The notes under the pieces: model-generated
Database searches by the model: none
The model's input: only the letters and a program-made list of their open reading frames with translations
Told to the model about the DNA's origin: nothing
Part shown: positions 40,001 through 46,000 of the stretch, one piece after another
Layout: each line of letters begins with the position of its first letter
Numbering within the stretch: the stretch's first letter is position 1
Made by a program: the position numbers and the translations under genes
Assembly (NCBI GenBank): GCA_958450365.1
Contig: CAUEEP010000729.1
Span: 124,001 to 188,000, forward strand
Reading direction: 5' to 3'
DNA from: Mesorhabditis belari
Taxonomy: Eukaryota > Nematoda > Chromadorea > Rhabditida > Rhabditidae
DNA: 64,000 bases

Positions 40001-43000
40001 AAAGCTTGATCGGGCTTGGATTAGGCTTGATCAGGCTTGATCAGGCTTGAACCAGACTTGATCAGGCTTGAACCAGGCCTGAACCAGGCTTGAACCAGGC
40101 TTGAACCAGGCTTGAAACAGGCTTGAACCAGGCTTGAACCAGACTTGAACCAGGCTTGAACCAGGCTTGAAACAGGCTCAGATCAAAGCCTAGACCTGGC
40201 AAAACCTCTGGCTCTGGTTGTCTGCCTGATTAGAGTTCTATGAGCTCTTAAAGGAACCCTCTATGCGGATCGGGGGATCGAACTCGAGCTCAATCCCCCG
40301 TTCGCTTTCCGAGCGAACCACTGAGCTATAAGCGCAGAGGAGGCTTCAAAGAGGCTCATAACAGCTCAAGATGAGCCTCTCTGGGATCCCTTGTGCCTTA
40401 AATTCGAGCCTACACCTGTCCTATCAAGACCAAAGCTAGGATTAGAAGCCTAGGCTTGTCCATGCAAGCCTAAGCTTGTTCAGGCAACCTAAGCTTGTCC
40501 AGACAAGCCTAAGCTGGTCCAGGCAAGCCTAAGCTTGTCCAGGCTAGCCTAGGCTTGTCCAGACAAGCCTAAGCTGGTCCAGGCAAGCCTAGGCTTTTCC
40601 CTAGACAAGTCTGTAACTGTCGAGGCTTGTTAGATCTATGCTTTCTTTTTAAAATCTCAATTTCCCAGGTGCCGAGCATTTCGTGGCTGGTGTCCCGCCA
40701 GAGTTCCCGACAAGTAAATTCTCGAAATTCGGCATTCAATGGCGTGGCTTCACCGGCTGCATTCTTTCAGTGAAGCCAACTCAGGTACTTTGCTTACTTA
40801 AGTGCTACTTAAGTGCTACTTAATACTACTTAATTGTCACATAGTACTCAGAAAATCGAATCCAATTCAAAATTCAGGTAAACGAGTTGAACGTGGCGTC
40901 GCCAGCTCGATCGCTTCGTCGCTCGGCGGGTTGTCGAATTGTGAACGGGCGACTGGCGGCCGATCGTTTAATCGGCTTCACCACACCAGGATATTTGGTG
41001 ACAAATGGCGTTGAGATCACGACGAACTCGTCGTAAGTCTAAATTGATTGTCTAAAATTGATTTTAAAATGCATTTATTTAAATGAAAAACGTAGTACAA
41101 AGGAGCTCTAAATCTAGGAAAGAAAATTTCCATTTATATGAAAAAAGTAGCAAGGAAATGAAGCTACCGGGATTGAACCCTTTGACCTCTCGACTAAGAG
41201 CCAAGGCTGCTAGCCACTCGGCCATGGGGGCGATTGGTGCGGTCACTTTCAAACGGGTCACTTTAAAGATCGTGGGTCTTTTGGTCATGAAAAAAAGAAG
41301 CAAGCCAATGAAGCTACCGGGATTGAACCCTTGACCTCTCGACTAAGAGACAAGGCTGCTAGCCACTCGGCCATCGGGGTGACCGGTGGTCTCGCTTTCA
41401 AACGGGTCTTTAAAGATCGTGGGTCCTTTGGAGCCCCCTTTGCCAATCCCCACCGCGCCCTTTGGCAATTTAACTTTAAGCTCAAATTTCTCAGCGTTGA
41501 GCCGTCCAATTTCAATAGTTTTTCTACCAATCAATAGAGAAAGACTTAGCGCATCTAATGATACCAAAACTATTTCAATTGAGCAGCCCAACACCGAGAA
41601 ATTTGAGCTCAAAGTTTTGCCATTGGCAATCCAACTTTAAGCTCAAATTTCTCAGCGTTGAGCTGTCCAATTTCGATAGTTTTCCTACCAATCAATAGAG
41701 AAAGACTTGGCGCATCCAATGGTATTAAAAATATCGAAATCGGATAGCTGAACACGAAGATATTTGAGGTTAAAGTTGGATTAGGAAATTTTCGATAAAA
41801 ATAATGGAATTTCGTTGAGTTTCTAGCTTTCTAGCTTTATAGAATGAATTATTGGCTATAGATAGATAGATATCAATAGCTAGATTTACATTCTTTTCAG
41901 TCTATCCTTCACTTTCCGTACAAAAGAGGAAAACGGTACTCTCGCGTATATGTCAGCCGGGTTGTCAGCTAATTCAAGAAATCGACGACAAACTCAAGCA
42001 TTGGTTCGTTTAAAAACGATAGATATTGAAATCGATGGATATTGAAAATCGATTGAATTCAAATCTCGCTTTCAGGGTTTTCTCTCGATTTATCTTTTCC
42101 GCGGCTATCTCGTCACGTATTTTGGTTTCGATCCGATCCAACGCCAGAGTGCAATCACGATTCGAAGCACTTCAGTGAGCGATAGTGAAAATAATAAGCA
42201 ACTTTATCTTAGCATTTACCTCATTACGATGTTTTCTTTAGACTTACAACGATGGAAATCCTCATTCTGTGTTTTTTGTGAGAGACGGGGACAAGTAAGT
42301 GATAGAAATAGATATAGAAATAGCTATAGAAATAGCTGTAGAAATAGCTATAGAAATAGCTGTAGAAATAGCTATTGAAATAACTATAGAAAACCTTTTT
42401 AACCAATTTATCACAGAAGTTATGAGAAATTTTGCCTTTATAGATATAAATTTCGATTTATCCCTTTTGATTTTTGATCTAGATTGAAGATTGAAAGATT
42501 TTAGTGTCCGATTACGAGTTGATGACCGAGAGGTGGGTGCTGACGCGCTCGTTGATGAGGCGCCGATTGGTGGCGCGAGTTTGGCACTTTATTTGGGAGG
42601 GTGAGTTGCGATTTGTTTAGTTTTACAGGAGTAGACGTGAAACTTTAGTGACTTAGGCATAGACTTCGACTTAGACCTTGACTTAGATTTAGACTTCGAC
42701 TTCGACTTAGGCTTAGGCTTAGGCTTAGGCTTAGGCTTAGGCTTAGGGTTAGGCTTAGGCTTAGGCTTAGGCTTAGGCTTAGGCTTAGACTTCGACAGAC
42801 TTAGACTTCGACTTAGACCTCTAATTAGACATAAACTTAAAAACTTTAGTTTCCCATCCGGAGTTCAACCGCCATCCACAGAGATCCCGTCGGCAGCGCC
42901 GTTGATCGGCTGTATCTCTGATCTCACACATAATTTCAAGTACGAGCTTTGAATTAAGTTAAAAGAACAAAGAGAATAGAGAAAAGAGAATAGAGAAAAG

Positions 43001-46000
43001 AGAACAGAGAAAAGAGAACAGAGAATAGATAAAGCTATTGAATATCTAATGATTACGGTATTCCTTTCAAAAGAAGGCATCTACCTAGAGGACGAAGAAG
43101 AATCATGGGAGAATGATTGAAAAATTGAAAAATTGAAGACTTAGCTCTTCAATAAGACTAAGTACAGTATATAAAACATTGAATTCTATCTTTTTATCTA
43201 GAGATCTAGAGATGTAGATTTTCTAGACAAAATTCTAAAATTCTTTTTTCTAGGAGACACCCGCTTGTTCCTCAGCAGCACAAGGCTCAGCTAGGCACTT
43301 GCTCCCTCGAAGCACCGCATATTTTGATGGGTAATTTTTAGTACCATAATCCTTTCAGTTGATTCAAAACAATCAACTGAAAGGATGATTGTTCCCAAAA
43401 GTATCGTAGCCTTTCGAAAGGAGATGTTTAAACACATTTTTTAGATCAAGGTGTTGATTTGGAAGCGCCACCATCTGAGCGGAAAAAGTCTCCAGTGATC
43501 GTCGATCCACAAAGTGAGTTTAGAGAGCTTTAGAGCTTTAGCTTTAGAGAGCCTTAGCTTTAGAGAGCTTTAGCTTTAGAGAGCTTTAGCTTTAGAGAGC
43601 TTTAGCTTTAGAGAGCCTTAGCTTTAGAGAGCTTTAGCTTAGAGAGCTTTAGCTTAGAGAGCTTTTGCTTTAGAGCTTTTGCTTTAGAGCTTTAGCTTAG
43701 AGAGCTTTAGCTTAGAGAGCTTTAGTTTTAGAGCTTTAGCCTCTAGATCTAAAGTTCTAAATCTAAAGCTCTAAATCTAAAGCTCTAAATCTAAACTTCT
43801 AAATCTAAACTTCTAAATCTAGAGCGAAATTTTAAATAACATTTAAAAAAACTTACAGTAAACCTGTCAATTAAAGTTTAAAATTAAAGTTTAAACTTAA
43901 AATTTAACCCTAAAATTCAAAGTTAACTCAAATTCCAGTTGGTCCAATCGAGCTCTCCAATGAAGTCGAGCCGGCAAAGGGATCGGTGAGTGTTTGGCTA
44001 AAGAACTTAAGACTTTTAATAGCCTAAATACTAAAGTACATTACTAAACAAAGTACAATACTGTTTTGTACTTGATTATTGTAAATATCCATTTAGTGTA
44101 TCGGTTTCTCGTCAGCCATTTCTGATGGAGCCGATGCGACACGATTCGGCGTCGCGAAATCCTCCCATTCACGGTTAAACTTCAACAGAGATCAAGCTCC
44201 AGAGATTCAATCGTATGTTTGAAAAGTTCTAGAAAATTGTTCAACATGATACAGTAATCCTAGTTTAATAAAAAGCCATGAAAAGAGTTGAAAAGCCAAC
44301 AATTTGAGTTAACAATCTGACAAGGGATTGGTTGAGCCAAATCTTATGCGACCTATACCATTTGACGCAAATTTTACGCTGATTCCGAATCGATATTCGG
44401 TTTTTGCTAAATGACAATCTGTCAGGAGTTACAAGTGTCTAAAATTTTGTTAGGGACTGTGGTCATTTGGGTCTTAGCGGGCTCCTTAACGGCCACCTTG
44501 CGGTCCGGACTTGGTGCAGTCATGGACAAGTGGTACAGCGCTCGTTTCCTGAGCGAGAGACCGCGAGAGTTCGATCCCCACTTTTGCTTTTTAAGAACCA
44601 TATTGGAACCATATTGAAACCATATTGGAACCATATTGGAACCATATTGGAACCATATTGGAACCATATTGGAACCATATTGAAACCATATTGAAACCAT
44701 ATTGAAACCATATTGGAACCATATCTGAACCATATTGGAACCATATTGGAACCATATTGGAACCATATTGAAACCGTATCTGAACCATATTGGAACTTCT
44801 TACTGTAACAGCTTCCGGTAGCTGAAAATCTCAAAATTCTCAATTTAGATTCACTGTGCAATTCGAAGTTCGCACTGATTCCCCAAGTGGAATCCTCTGG
44901 ACCTGGGCGAATTACAAGAACTACACGAGGTATTTCACCTTGACTCTGGATCAAGGCTTTTTGACGTTCGAAGTTCGAGGTTGGTTTGGAAAGGATAAAG
45001 AGACACGACACGAGAAACAGACGCAATGCAGACAGACAGACAGCATGCAATGCACTCCAAAGATTGCAAAGCTTAGCTCTACTTGTAGTTACAGTATTCT
45101 TGCATGCAAATAGTATTGCTTGTGCTTAACGAAATCAATTCTCAGGTCATCGTGAACCAAAACGAGTCGTCTTTTCTGATCGTCGAATCGATGACGGACA
45201 ATGGCATTTGATTCGCTTGAGTAAAGCCGACCGAGAAGTCATCATTCAGGTAAGTAGAAGTCGATCGAGAAGTCATTCAAGTAATTAGAAGCTCTAAGAT
45301 TACGGTAGAATCATCTAGAATCATCTAGAATCATTCTAGAATCATCTCTAGAATCATCTAGAAGTCCAGGATAGCTTTCCCGAGCCTGAATCGTAGCCAA
45401 GTTCATCCTTTTTAGAAAACGCTGCCAGTTTTCGCAAACGATTCTCAAAAATTCCAGGTGGACGAGGGTCTTTCCCCGCTCGTCATCCGCGATTGTCCGC
45501 ATCCAAAAGTGATGCGCCGACGAATGTACGTGGGCGGAGTGATCTCAGCTCATCGCCAACTCGGTCTCCCTCTACCCCAATCACTGCAAGGATGCATTCG
45601 ACAGTTCACCGTCGACAATATGTGCGTTAATTCGACTACCGTAATCATAATCCCCAAATTTCTAGAGTCCATCCATTGTTGACGGAAACATCTCGCGACG
45701 TGATCCCGTGTGGGTCAACTCACTCAAAAGCCGCTTACATTCACAATGAGGGATACGCTGTCTTCGGTGAGTGGCAATAGAAATTAGAGTACTCCTTTAA
45801 GTACCAAGTGATAGTACCAAGCTACAGTCCTCCTTTAAAGCTTTCTAAAAGACACCAATCACCAATTTTAGAACCGCTAAGCAAAGTGCCATGGGAGGGA
45901 ATCCCATGGTTCGAGGTTGACATTCGACCGATCGCCTCAAACGGAACGATCGTCGCATTGCTCTCAAATTCGAATCCAAGAGATCGACTGGCGATTGAAT

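Noticed and set aside
38102..42825. A true chromosome end
   Set aside because: The TTAGGC runs are short, internal and flanked by intact laminin exons in order.
29958..44580. Functional tRNA genes
   Set aside because: D- and T-arms are tRNA-like but the anticodon arms are irregular and no U33 is found in most; treated as tRNA-derived repeats until a covariance search is run.
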